The translations under genes were made by a program, and so were the position numbers. A DNA stretch of 64,000 nucleotides from Phymatolithon calcareum. Taxonomy: Eukaryota; Rhodophyta; Florideophyceae; Hapalidiales. A model generated the notes under the pieces. The model saw only the letters and a list, made by a program, of their open reading frames with translations. It was not told the origin of the DNA and did no database searches. Location: the NCBI GenBank assembly GCA_977006965.1, contig OZ345354.1:434001-498000 (forward strand), read 5' to 3'. This document shows, piece after piece, positions 20,280-30,694 of the stretch. The stretch's first letter is position 1. Each line of letters begins with the position of its first letter.

Positions 20280-21780
20280 CTCTTACATTAGATATCACTA
20301 CCGCTTCAACAAGGCGCAACTTGGTTTCCGGAGGGATAAGAGCACGTCTCTGACCATACTCAGGGCAAACAATACTATGAGAAGTGGACATCCTTATGTT
20401 GCAGTCCTCGACCTATCTGCAGTCTATGATAGTGTCCCAAGGGACATCCTCATGGATCGTCTTACCACCAAACTGCCGATGCACATTACTCGGATGGCAG
20501 CCTACTTACTGAAGCCGTCTTGGATCACATCCGCAGGGGACGAATCGAAAACATGGTGCATTATCAAAAGAGGTGTTCCACAAGGGTCCCCATTAAGCCC
20601 GTGCCTTTATAACATATTCATGGATAAGTTTGTCGACGCCGCTGGAAAAGTTACAGGAACTGTCTCCGAGCAGCCAGTTCAGTTATTTGCGGACGATGTG
20701 CTTCTACAGGCCAAGAATGCGAAAGGGTTATGAAGGCTACTGGACATAGCCACGGAGTGGGCAGACGAAAATTCTATGCCATGGAACACAAAGCCAGGAA
20801 AGAGCGAAGTGCTTAAGTACAAGGGGTTACCTATGCAAAAGTTCATGCTCGCCAGAAAAGAGCTACACCAAGCGTGGAGACTTTCCTATCTGGGCATTAG
20901 TATGAACAACACTGGAGTTACAGGCGGTACAGCAATTTCGAGAGTGCGGAACATGGTTGGATGCATCCACAAACTTAGGCAGAGTGGCGCTAATGTCAGT
21001 GGATTCCACCCTGAACTATGCATCAGGAGTATGCAAGTCATCTGACTCCCATGACGAAGCGGTTGCTATCAGCAATTGAGGCAGCAGAAGGTCTTTTTTA
21101 CAAGTACGTCTTCGGGAAATATGCGGAGCATCGAAAAAATCGAATGAGAGTGCTCTGTCGGCTAGAGAGTCCGGAGGTGAGGAGGACTCACCAAGCGGAA
21201 AGTTTTGTTTTAAACCTGTTAAAACGGAAGACGTAATTGGAACAGGCAGAAGAATACCGAGGAAGACAGGAGGATATGACAGAAGTATCGAAGGAAATTA
21301 ACTATCTCAGAAACGAGGAGCACCTCAGCAAAGTATTGAAACAAGCTGAAGAAGGTAAAGTGTCAAAGAAGCGGCGATTAGAAGATGCAATCCAAGTGTG
21401 GCAAAAATGCGAAGAGGATCGCTCAGTGAAAATACCCATAAACAAGCATAAGAAGTTGCTAGGAGTGTTACAAATAAGGGGCAGGACGACAAGGCTAAGA
21501 TGCCTAAGACTGATTTTTAACAGAGCTCCGTTGTGGAGGAAATTCGGACCCGGTGTTGCAATTGAGCTTATTGCACTCCAACGCATACTCGGGTCTAAGA
21601 TGATGGACAAAGAGACTGAATATGAATGCAAAAGACTAACTCGAACTCTCATATGGAGAGAACTCAAATCAAGGAAATGTTAGGAAAATAGAATGCCGTA
21701 AGTTAGAAGTAATTGAGAAGTTGCCCCGTTACTCAAAGTGAGGTCTTGGGTGCTTTTAAAATAAATCAACAAGCATCCCG
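20280..21780 (+). mobile_element. 5'-truncated LINE reverse-transcriptase fragment, copy-1 specific
   Basis: Perfect 12-bp duplication TATATCATTCTG at 20268-20279 and 21781-21792; copy 2 has a single site at about 55461. The frame has AQLGFRRDKSTSL, VLDLSAVYDSVPRDIL, GVPQGSPLSPCLYNIFMD and LFADDVLLQ (catalytic FADD kept). It is then broken by a stop at 20731-20733, a frameshift near 21030 and a TAA at 21234-21236. The 3' end is GGGTGCTTTTAAAATAAATC with no long A-run. Near-identical sequence occurs on the minus strand at 35758-36525. Confidence 0.88.
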
Positions 21781-21960
21781 TATATCATTCTGAATCCTCA
21801 CATGAAAGCCGAGAACAACCAGACTTTCGGTATAAAGACTGCCGAACACATTTCCAGATCTTGGTGGTATATCATTCAATTTTAAGGTTGCTGTGAAGCC
21901 ATTAGACGATACCATTTGCGAGTTCACCGGCAACCAGTGCACCTTCGATGTGATTGTCGA

Positions 21961-22124
21961 CTCGTAATTTAGAGGATTTATTGAGAAGGTACCATGTGTC
22001 CCAACTTGAGGAAAGTCGGCACCTTTCTAATCGCATTATACTTGAGTCGAGCTTTGTCAGTTACCTTATTCTGAATTGCATAGTATCACGTCAATGGCTC
22101 TCGCCACTTCATTCTCTTCGGTGG
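21961..22124. mobile_element. 164-bp insertion of unknown class
   Basis: Flanked by GATTGTCGA at 21952-21960 and 22125-22133; the receptor paralogues and copy 2 lack it. There is no poly(A), no clear inverted ends and no coding potential. It could be a fragment of a LINE or of a DNA element with 9-bp duplication. Confidence 0.5.
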
Positions 22125-22229
22125 GATTGTCGAATCTACAGCGGAACATTCTAACTCCACGAATGGATACAGATTCGGAGTCACGGGGATGTTGTTTATA
22201 CTTCTGCACCGTTTATCTTTGACATCGAT

Positions 22230-22648
22230 TGTATTGTATTGTAAACTGCAATTCCTCCAAGTGAGGTTAGCAGCGCTTCGAGGGTCTACGTTTTCTCCAC
22301 TCTATCCTATCCTTTGCAATATGTAGAGCTGTTTGTACATTTAGGTTGGGCACGTTGCTGAAAAGTGATTTCGTCGTTGGTTTGACTCACTGGAGTAGCA
22401 CTGGGCGAACCGTGTGGTGCTCGTGCATGCGAAGTATGTGTCAGAGCCAATTACATCGCTGATCTTTGGCGCGCAGGCTGACGTCGAGTGAGGCCTCTCG
22501 AGCCTCGCCTTCGCCTCTTCGACCAGTTATCTTGGATAGCATTCTGGACGCAATTGAATTCAGTTTTCTTTTGGCTTGTTTGGTCATCTTCCAGGACTCG
22601 CATGCGTACAGAAGAGTGGATATCATGCAGCAGCCGAAGAGGCGGACA
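22230..22648 (-). mobile_element. RTE-like LINE fragment, 419 bp (shared with copy 2)
   Basis: Minus-strand frame TLLYACESWKMTKQAKRKLNS, then SRMLSKITGRR and WNWL-type residues, matches the post-palm region of RTE-type reverse transcriptases. The 3' tail is (ACAAT)n at the left border. The target duplication TTGACATCGAT at 22219-22229 has diverged to TTGAGATCAAT at 22649-22659. The partner at 55739-56157 is exactly the same length, which supports one ancestral insertion. Confidence 0.82.
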
Positions 22649-22884
22649 TTGAGATCAATACCTACCATACATATCATGGAAGGAAGAATGCTCCTACTTG
22701 GAGCTCGAACCAAACTGCCGGGCAGAAAAAATGCCTTTAGATGTATGTTGTCGCCTTTTGAACGCGAGACCTGTCTCTCTATTGGTGGTGTCTTGCTTGT
22801 GTTACTATTTCTATGGCTATTGATTGGTTGCGGCTTTCAAAGGCCATTACATTGCCGAAACGTTGCTAGAAACATGGTAGGAGA

Positions 22885-25254
22885 GTCTCCTACCAGTATT
22901 ATTTTTATTGTTTTTATTGCAATTTATTGAAATATAATACAAAAAAGCCTTAATTGCCCTGAGAGGTACTTATTGCAATAATTATTGCAAAAAGTAATGG
23001 CATATGATCGAAAATCAAGGTACACCCTTGCCCTCCTCGGCGCTGGCAAGATCGTCGTACACCGCTGCGGTACAGGATCTGTAAGGGAAATTTACGGAAA
23101 AGGGTTATAGAAGCTCCCCACACAGTTTACGTATTGCCACCTGAATCTGCGGCATCCAATTGCTGTCAGGAATTCTGCTCTGTTATCGATGCCTCTAGAT
23201 AATTACAGACACGTCGACCGGCATTGACTCGGAAATTGCTCCCGAATGCTGTCTTGCTCACGCGATCTCTTGGACTTCACACTTCTGCGAATTGCTCTGC
23301 CAAAACACTATGTCCAGAATGTCAAGGAACGGACGCAAACCAGGCACAAAAGAAGTTGTTAAGGTGCTAACGCAGAAGCTACGTGAAGAAGAACGCGATA
23401 TGCAGTCTCGCAGAACCAGAATATCACGCTATAAGGTGCCTTTTATCATCCTTCTCTTCCCGAAAGGTGCTGACTGCCGGGACAAGAGTGAAATCGCTTT
23501 TGAAAAAGGAAAGGGGTATGCTAACCCATACAGCCACTTGAAGAGTTGATATCTGGAGGAAGCGAAGATCACGTTTTTCAGGTCTACAGAGATGCGCTGG
23601 CCAGTCTACGGCGCCACCAAGCAAGCTCGTTTATCGCCACTTACTCACCAATGGCATTTCTCGCAAGTGAAAAGGGAAAGAACATGTACGGGTACATTAG
23701 ACTTGGAGTTACATGTCATTGCCGGTGTCACATGTTCAAAGCGAGGAATATCGCAAGTTTTCGTGCTTCCGTGAGAAGTTCTCAACTCGGATATTCAAGG
23801 AGACATTATTCAGGCTCTTTGAGCTCGTCGAACTGCGAATCAGAGACGATATTTCTGATACCAAAGGAGCCATTATGCATGATGGCTGGAACGCCAATGG
23901 GACACATTACTTGGGTGTATACGGCTTTTTCATGAGACGTGTGAAGATGCTGGAAAGAAGCACCGCGCGCGAGATTGAAGAGCTCGCTATTGTGCTTCTG
24001 TCTGTGAGTCCTATTGCGAAAGTAGAAGATGATGATGTTCAAGGAGCCATGTCGGATCTTGAAACCACTACGTTCAACGCACACGCTCACGTGCGTCAAC
24101 TAGAAGACGTGTTCAACTCCTTCGGAGTCAACGTGCATACCTGGGCAGTTTGTCAGGTTGCCGAAAACTGCAATGTCAATAAGTCAGTCGCCAGGCTAAT
24201 GAAAATCGCTCATGTTAGCTGTGCTAGTCATAAGCTCAACCTAGAGGTGAACAAGATGGTTGTCAGTGACGATAGACTCCAAGCAGCGATAGACTCAGTG
24301 CATGCAACGATGAAGAACTGCAAAAAACTGAAGAACCGAGCAATACTATGCAACATTACTGAATTGGCTCCAGTTATGTATAATGAGACACGTTCGTCCG
24401 GAAAGTATCATATGCTCAAGCGCTTCAACCGCATACGCGAGCAGTTAATCGACGCGGCAAAGGCGGAAGGAGCAACGATAGCTATGGACGAGAGCGAGCA
24501 GTTCCGCAACAAATCTATGCTCTACACAAGTCAGTTTAATCAAATCAACCAGGTAACTGTAGAACTACAGAAGCGCTGTGCTTCGTTGTCGGACTGTCGC
24601 TTAGCTCTTGATGAGTTGATTTCAGCAGTCGATCAGTGCAAGTACGGTGTCAGCTTGGAAAACACTACATTGCATCACGTGCATCAATTGTGTGTGAACC
24701 AACATTCGAGTCGGGAGTTGTTAAGATACAGCGCAGTGAGTCCGATACTATGACAAGTGAAGAGAAGGATGCATGCAAGAAGCTCAAACAGGAACACGAT
24801 GACGGTATAACAAGCTCCATCCGCGCATCGGGAGGAGGCCGGCTGTCGATGGCGGAAAGAATTGCCGTGAAAAAGCGCAAGCGTATCGAGGTCCGTGAGA
24901 CTTATATAAATTGCGACTTTGTTCTTAGATCAACTGCCGAGGTGGAGAGGCTTTGGTCGGTTGTCAAGACTGTTTTGACAGACAATCGCAAGAGGATGGC
25001 ACCGTTATTACCAGAAGCCCTGCTGTTTCTTCCGTGGCGATGAATACTGCCCGGAGGGCAAGAGTGATCCAACGCGTGAGTGAAGACATGGCGCAGGAGG
25101 ACCTGAATTAGATTCTGTTATTGCAATAGATATTGGAAGAATGGTCAGATATTGCAATTCCTATTGCCTTCAACCTTGCATTATTGGTATTGGTATTGCA
25201 ATTGCTATTGCATCATGTGCCCGAATAAATAACAATAATATTGGTACTATCCCT
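22885..25254 (+). mobile_element. hAT element, near full-length, copy-1 specific
   Basis: Inserted in exon 2 of the dead receptor gene with the duplication GTAGGAGA at 22877-22884 and 25255-25262 (ends uncertain by one base). Copy 2 is empty at about 56370. The ends carry imperfect inverted TACCA(G/A)TATTATT repeats. It is nearly identical to 32949-35294 throughout. Confidence 0.88.
23292..25111 (+). pseudogene. hAT transposase, broken
   Basis: First frame (23292-23549): basic NGRKPGTKEVVKVL, then C-DKSEIAF-x-KGKGYANPYSHLKS, a BED-type zinc-finger-like N-terminus. It ends in TGA where related fragments have TGC (HLK-x-CI-x-GG). Second frame (23713-24753): HDGWNANGTHYLGVYGFF with the first catalytic Asp, then AENCNVN where hATs usually have a DN-type Asp, and CASHKLNLEVNKM. 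Third frame (24636-25043): SGVVKIQRSE and STAEVERLW with the hAT Glu. The C-terminal dimerisation tail is damaged by a deletion after LLPEALLF, whereas the copy at 33343 keeps it. Inactive, but could be mobilised in trans. Confidence 0.8.
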
Positions 25255-25482
25255 GTAGGAGACTATCATGCTCGGTTGCCGATAGTTCCGAAAGAATTCG
25301 CTGAAGATCTGGGCGTGTTGGGAGAGGACACGCAACGCGGGAGCATATTTTCATGAAGCATTCTGAAACTCTTGGTGAAGTTCTTCCCTGGGAATCATCG
25401 TTCTTTTCTATGAAATTGCAGTCGTGTTCTACATCTTCAAGGAGCAGGCGCTGACCGACACTGAGCCGGCTCACAGAATCTG

Positions 25483-27700
25483 ACTTGTCAAATAAATTGC
25501 CATTCGCGGCGGTGCTCATAACGATAGGGTGTTTTGCCGCCGGCCAAATCTGCAGTTTCGTCACGGTCTCTCACGAGAAGCTATCGGCAGCCCTGTCTCT
25601 TATTCTACAGTATTCAACGCTGAGTCCACGTCAACGACTTGCTCATTGAACGAGCTTTTTTATTTCTAGGGCCGGAGTCGTATCCGTGCATCAAAGAGAA
25701 CCAGTTGATGGGCGGTCTGACACAAGCTGTAGACCTATTGCGAATGCGAGCTTCTAAAGCACAATTGATGATGCTGCACACGCTGAATCCTTCTACAGGA
25801 CCAGGAAAGAGTGTCTGAATGAACGGGCTAAAATCATGCCGAGCAGTTCCATGTCTGCGGAGGTTTTCAACGGGAAAACGGATTGGAATTGGTGTTGGAG
25901 ACTGATGGTGAGGAAAGGTAGATGCTTTGAGCAAGAAGAAGAGCATCTCAAATTGAGGCTCACAGTGCGCTTGTATGAATACATGCCTGTAACCAGTGGA
26001 TGGTGTTTTGTTGATAGGGTTGATATTTAGTTGATGGTCGTCATGCTGAAGATGATGCTTAGTTCCATTGTTTGCTCCCTCTGCTGGAGAAGGTTATCTT
26101 GCTTAAACAGTCTAACTACAGAGAGCGTGCCCGTAATGGTGCACTCTCGGAGAAATAACTAGACTACTGTCGGTCCACGCCAGTGTCGGTGAACATAGAG
26201 TGAACGGTATGTGAACGTTACTTTGCTACAATGCCTTACGTACCGAAACAGTTGTGCAGTAGTTGTGGCTGCGTTAAAGAGACGATGGACACTGTAAAAT
26301 TCGCCTCAGATCTGGCAGCAAAGTATGAAAGCTGCCTTGTAAACAATTTGCACAGAACCAGAGCCCATATCTGCCTTGGTCTTGACGGAGGAAGAACGGG
26401 AAAGCGTTGTCCAATGCGCTGAATTCCACGTACGAAACACAAGCGACCACTTGGCATATGCTTACGAAGAGATGTATGCCTTTCAAGGAAACTGGGATGC
26501 CAAAATGTCCAGTAAGGATCGTGCTTCTGTCAAAATAAACGTGGAGATCGGGAAAACGAGCAATTTGGAGCTGAGTGTTGAGAGACTAGCGCTGCAATCG
26601 TGTCACTTTGCACTCATGTATTATCCGCGATATGATCGAACTCGTCTGGGTTGGATATACCAGAAGGTATACAGGTTCAGCCTTGTTCGTAAATGAAGCT
26701 CCCCGATATCGACTTAGCCAAACTTTCTCCAGTGAGCGAGATGACGTATTCGAATATCAGCCTGATGACAAGCGAAGCCAAGCTTTCCGAACGGCGAGAT
26801 GACTTAGATGATATCAGCGACTTTCGCCCTAGATTCACAGCCAGAAGCAGGATCTTTGGAGGATAATCGGTTCTATGATTGTAGTGCCCAAAGGGTCTAT
26901 GAATCGATAGCTGTGTCCACGGCTAGTAGAACACACCGTCTCCGGCGTTCGGTATTAGCCGCACTAGCTCGTACTGGAATTCTTGATAGGTTTCGGTTTT
27001 CTTCTTAATGCTTAGGTTCCCTCACATTGAGGTACTCCCAGCGAGCTTTCATGTCAATTCTGCTACACCAATTTTGTCACCCAACTTGGGTAAACATTGC
27101 GTTCCTATTGAACACGAAAGTAAACTATCCACGAAATCAGTCGAATGATTTCTACTGCAATACACGCAATAAGTGTTGCGTGCAATGCATACGACCAGGC
27201 CTTCTACGTCGTGTTGGTCCACGTGGAATACCGCGAACACGCTCTAGTCCCCATGCTGAGTCTCGACAAATCGAGATATGCGATTGGTAACTCTAAGAGT
27301 GAGGACTGATAACGCAGGCATATTTCCGAGTTCGATCTCGACGTCCGCGGTGGTAATCGTGCTACAATCCATGCCGGTCTCCGGTGCATCGCCTTTTGTA
27401 GTCAGTAATTTGCAAAGTGTGCACCAGTAGTGCGGTGCTCCGCAGAAAAAGAAAGGCGACGTCTTCTGCATAGCTTGTAGTTCTATTCAATGTTGGGATA
27501 AATGCTCCAGTATTTCCTTTCCTATCGCTTGCGATAGGATTCCTTTCATCCCTCATTTGTGTTGTAATTTTTGAAGAGCGATACGACAAACCTTATGTTA
27601 CGCAATATCGATGTGACAGAATAATCCTTTTTTTCCCGATAGGATACCACTACTGCAAACCGCCTCTGACTGCAACACTTCAGGACAGGTAGTAGAGATG
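25483..27700. other. Unassigned region to the right of duplication copy 1
   Basis: Holds the second MITE-like repeat (25989-26221) and several short frames with no recognisable domain. The frame at 26376-26696 contains LTEEERESVVQCAEFHVRN and looks protein-like, but there are no supporting splice sites or homologue in the window. The minus strand at about 26820-27240 has scattered coding-like stretches, again unassigned. Confidence 0.4.
25989..26221. mobile_element. MITE-like dispersed repeat, copy B
   Basis: From GTAACCAGTGGATGG to GAACGTTAC, aligned over its length with 13535-13788 apart from a short indel near the right end and scattered differences. It is non-coding. Confidence 0.55.
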
Positions 27701-27705
27701 CAGTT

Positions 27706-27790
27706 GAAGAAGAAGAAAGGTAGATTTTTGTTTAAAAGTTAACAACGCATCTGCTGACGCTTGGGGCAACTTTCCTAGTGCCACGGAGAT
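27706..27790 (-). mobile_element. LINE 3'-end fragment
   Basis: GAAGAAGAAAGGTAGATTTTTG then TTAAAAGTTAACAACGC, read on the minus strand, gives a CTTTTAAA..AAAATCTAC terminus like that of the two-ORF LINE (TTCTAAAATAAAAATCTAC). The same block occurs at about 37310-37395. Confidence 0.5.
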
Positions 27791-27801
27791 GTAGCTGATG
27801 G

Positions 27802-27853
27802 GATAGCCCCCCCCGGATTGAAATTCCCGAGTATTTCAATCCGGGGGCCTATC
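27802..27853. repeat. Long hairpin with C/G-run arms
   Basis: Arm 27802-27823 (GATAGC8GGATTGAAA) pairs with 27834-27853 (TTTCAATCCGGGGGCCTATC) across a 10-base loop. The arms differ only in the length of the C/G run. It could be a foldback element footprint or an RNA hairpin. Confidence 0.8.
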
Positions 27854-27959
27854 ATAACATGAATGTTCAGCCATTTTACAGACAACTTACACATGCTCGC
27901 AAAAATTGCTACGAAGAGCTATCAAAAACAACCGAGTACAGTCTAGGGGCTCAGATAGA

Positions 27960-28062
27960 ATACCAGACATAGGAGTAGAGCCGCCCTAGTGAGGGTAGCA
28001 CCTGAGGAAGCCTTACCCGTATGTTCGTATGACTGTGGGTCTTTAAAAATTGCAATAAAAAA
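27960..28062 (+). mobile_element. LINE 3'-UTR fragment
   Basis: GTAGCACCTGAGGAAGCCTTACCC, then GACTGTGGGTCTTTAAAAATTGC. It matches, in reverse orientation, the minus-strand LINE tail at 53653-53790. Left border approximate. Confidence 0.5.
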
Positions 28063-28734
28063 GACAACTTACAGCAATTTGACACATATATTACATCATT
28101 CAGAGATTCTTCCTTTCAGAGATTCGAATCATCATCATGATGATTCGAAGCTGAAAGTCTCGCAGCGCTGGTGGGCGCACACACAGACAAATGTGTTATT
28201 GGATTCGGACGCGGAACATCTGGGAGGACAGGAGAGACGAACGCTGCGGATGGCGAAAGGGAACCTGGAGCGACGTATCAGAGCGGAAAGCGTAGTCGCC
28301 GCAATTGTTTCATGGGCAAGATCTGGATTTTGTGAAAAAAATAAATATATTTGAAAAGTTTCTGAAACCCAATTATTTCTAGCATGTGTGACAAGAGTCA
28401 CTGTCACTGTGAAGTAGACGATGCGCGCTTGGTTTTAATTGGCTCCACACGTCGCGGCACATGAGGCACGGCGCAGTGCCATCGGCACGTGCCAGCTGCA
28501 CGTACCTTGATAGTAACGACGTGCTCCGACGGCACCAGGGCCAAGCCACCGATGGCACGTGTGTCCCGTGCCATCGGAACCCCCAAAAGTTCCCAGATGA
28601 TGATTACGACGCAACATTGTTGCTAACCAATGCACGGGACGCGGATGACAATGAAGACGTGAGCTTTCCCGGCTGGTTTGTTTTCCATGCTTTGTTACGA
28701 TTTGTTGAAAGCAGTTCGGCAAAACTTGCAAAAC
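28063..28734. other. Upstream region of the intact receptor-like gene
   Basis: No credible gene. It contains a 13-bp-arm palindrome at 28123-28149 (TTCGAATCATCAT / ATGATGATTCGAA) and repeated GCCATCGG/CACGTG words at about 28475-28580 that can pair with each other. From about 28600 it is alignable with the 5' flanks of the copies at 6811 and 41614, so it probably includes the promoter. Confidence 0.4.
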
Positions 28735-28775
28735 CTACTTTCTTTTTTCTTTACTGCAGGATATCTGAGTAAAAA
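28735..28775 (-). mobile_element. LINE tail remnant in receptor 5' flank
   Basis: TTTCTTTTTTCTTTACTGCAGGATATCTGAG is the reverse of the LINE 3'-end motif CTGCAGTAAAGAAAGAAAG seen at 14800 and 4640. The other two receptor genes lack it at this point. Confidence 0.45.
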
Positions 28776-28879
28776 TATTTTCTGGGAGAAAAGGAGTCTG
28801 CTATTTGAGTCGACGAGCACAAAACCGTTTCGGGCCCGGCTGTGTGAAACAAAATTGCGCGTTTGCGTTCAGAGCACTC

Positions 28880-30694
28880 ATGGGTGTCCTTATACTTTCT
28901 CTTGCTCTCGCTCTAACCATCTGCATCCTACCGCTCTCACCGGGAATGAATGTGCCATATCCTGGGACAACAAACTCCTCTGCATGCTTGACTCGTTTTC
29001 GCACCAACGTGTCTCATTTCAGACCTTGCAAAAAGAACGTCTGTTTTCTCTTTATGTCGGACGTACCGGTAAGTGCGAACGCAAGAAGTTTTTCTTTCTG
29101 TTTGTAATGTGTCTCGCTAATTGGTACATACGCTTCTGCAGTATATCATTCTAGATCCTCGCATGGTTGCCGAAGACAATCAGACCCTCTTCCGCTGCAA
29201 AGATCGCCGAACTTTCTTTCCTGATCTTGGTGGTATTTCTTTCAATATTAAGGACGCTTTGAAGCCATTAGACGATGCGCTCTGCGTGTTCGCCGGCAAA
29301 CAGTGCACCTTCAATGGGATTGTCGACTTTATAGCGGAACATTCTAACTCCACGGATGGATACAGATTCGGAGTCACGGGGCTGTGGTTTATAATCCCGC
29401 AACGACTATCGTTGACATCGATACCATCCGTCCCGATCGCCGACGGAAGAATGCTCCTACTTGGACTTCGAACCAAACCGCCGCGCAGAAAGAATGCCTT
29501 GGGACGTATGCTGTCGCCTTTTGAACTAGAAACCTGGCTCTCTATTGGTGGTGTCTTGCTTGTGTTACTAGTTCTCTGGCTATTGACTTCTTGCGGGCGT
29601 CAAATGTCATTGCGTTTCCGAGAAGTTGCTAGAAACATGGTAGGAGACCATCATGTTCGGTTACCGATAGTTCCGGAAGAATTTGCTCAAGATTTGGGCG
29701 TGTTGAGAGAGGACATACAGCTCGCGAACAGATTTGCATTCAACGCTCTCAAACTATTGACAAATGCCTTTTTCTTAACTACCGTTCTTTTCTATGAAAT
29801 TGCAGTCGTTTATTACGTCTTCGAGGGGCGGGCGCTGACCAAAACTATCGACGTACAAGGGCTAACGAAATCTGAATTGGCAAAATATATTGTCACTCGC
29901 GATGGTGCTGAAGAGTTTTTATTCCGCAAAAGTGGTATGTTTTTCTCATCTTCTTCTATTTATAGACTCTCAGTACACAGTGCACCGCTAACCTTGAGGT
30001 TATACGGCTCTGTCCATACAGTGGACCCCGATGGCAAGTGGGCTCCCAACATTTTCCCTTGGAATCGCTGCAAAGACTTAGAGGACTGGTGAGTCATCCT
30101 CTCACTTCATTTTGTTAGTCCTTTGGCGAAAACGTCTTAACTAACCGCCAAGTGCATTCTGAATCTGTGTAGCTACAGCAAAGTCCTAAACAGAAGTCAT
30201 CCTGCTGAGTTGGTGGTAACCTACGATGTAAGTACGCGGGAACCCTCCACGATTCATTTCCTTTACGTCGTACTGACATATATCGTGAGTCCAAACTCTC
30301 GCTTCTTTAGTTTGCGGTGCGATACCATCTGAAACGACTCAATGCATGTGACCGACTGGTTGTGTACAAAACAAAAAGACCTTTTTCAACGTTCTATGGA
30401 GTGTGGTATATGAACAGTAACGTACCAGGAGAGCTGCGAAACCGAGTGGATCGGTCGCTTGTTACATTGCGACTGGAGGACAAACTGCGAAGGATAATGG
30501 CGAGAGTGGTAGATGATTCAACCACTGCAATTTGCGGTGAGTCAAGTCAGAAGATACCTGTAGACTTTTTGGGACCGCTTTTCGCTGTTGTGTTAGGGCC
30601 TCTTGTGGTCATCGTGCTTGTAGGAAATCTTTGGGAGTGGATCAGTCGCTGTAGAATTCGAGCTCGCATACGACAATTCGAGCGTGAAGAATAA
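28880..30694 (+). CDS. Intact four-exon receptor-like gene (iGluR/IR-type architecture)
   Basis: Exons 28880-29068, 29142-30088, 30173-30227 and 30311-30694; introns 73, 84 and 83 nt, all GT..AG, each shared with the paralogues. The coding length of 1575 nt gives 524 residues. Signal peptide 1-22; first lobe with DGYRFGVTG and PQRLSLTS, whose Arg151 corresponds to the ligand-carboxylate Arg of ionotropic glutamate receptors; SPFELETW before membrane segment 1 (about 194-213). A polar stretch follows, then membrane segment 2 (about 266-291). The second lobe has GAEEFLFRKSG, a conserved Cys and PGELRNRVDRSLVTL, and the final membrane segment is about 482-507 (VDFLGPLF..GNLWEW). Predicted plasma-membrane ligand-binding protein. 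No pore loop or SYTANLAAF motif is visible, so channel activity is doubtful. It has one first exon and lies outside the segmental duplication. Family assignment is by motif order, not by search. Confidence 0.8.

Larger units (their letters stand above)
4808..25482. repeat. Segmental duplication, copy 1
   Basis: From GAGATATTCTGCG at 4808 the sequence is collinear with copy 2 (39461 onward). Shared items, in order, are decayed ORFs, the receptor-like gene, copia RNase H relics, a signal-peptide exon, an old minus-strand LINE, 62-bp repeats with a TATA-like site, a dead receptor gene and two ancestral insertions. Homology ends at CACAGAATC near 25482 (56592 in copy 2). Insertions only in this copy are at 5951, 11677, about 12705, 13535, 14061, 16754, 19098, 20280, 21961 and 22885. 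Because copy 2 carries the uninterrupted sequence at these points, their boundaries are well defined. Confidence 0.9.
17923..25482 (+). pseudogene. Dead receptor-like gene broken by six insertions (copy 1)
   Basis: Fragments of the receptor-like family in order: exon 1 start at 17923-17960, exon 1 remainder at 19065-19089 and 20078-20196, intron 1 to 20267, then exon 2 pieces at 20268-20279, 21793-21960, 22134-22229, 22660-22884 and 25263-25482. Between them lie a hAT (17961), a hAT (19098), a LINE (20280), a 164-bp insert (21961), an RTE fragment (22230) and a hAT (22885). Each has target duplications. The partner at 54041-56592 shares only the first hAT and the RTE fragment. Exon 2 breaks off after CACAGAATC; exons 3 and 4 are missing. 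Confidence 0.85.
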
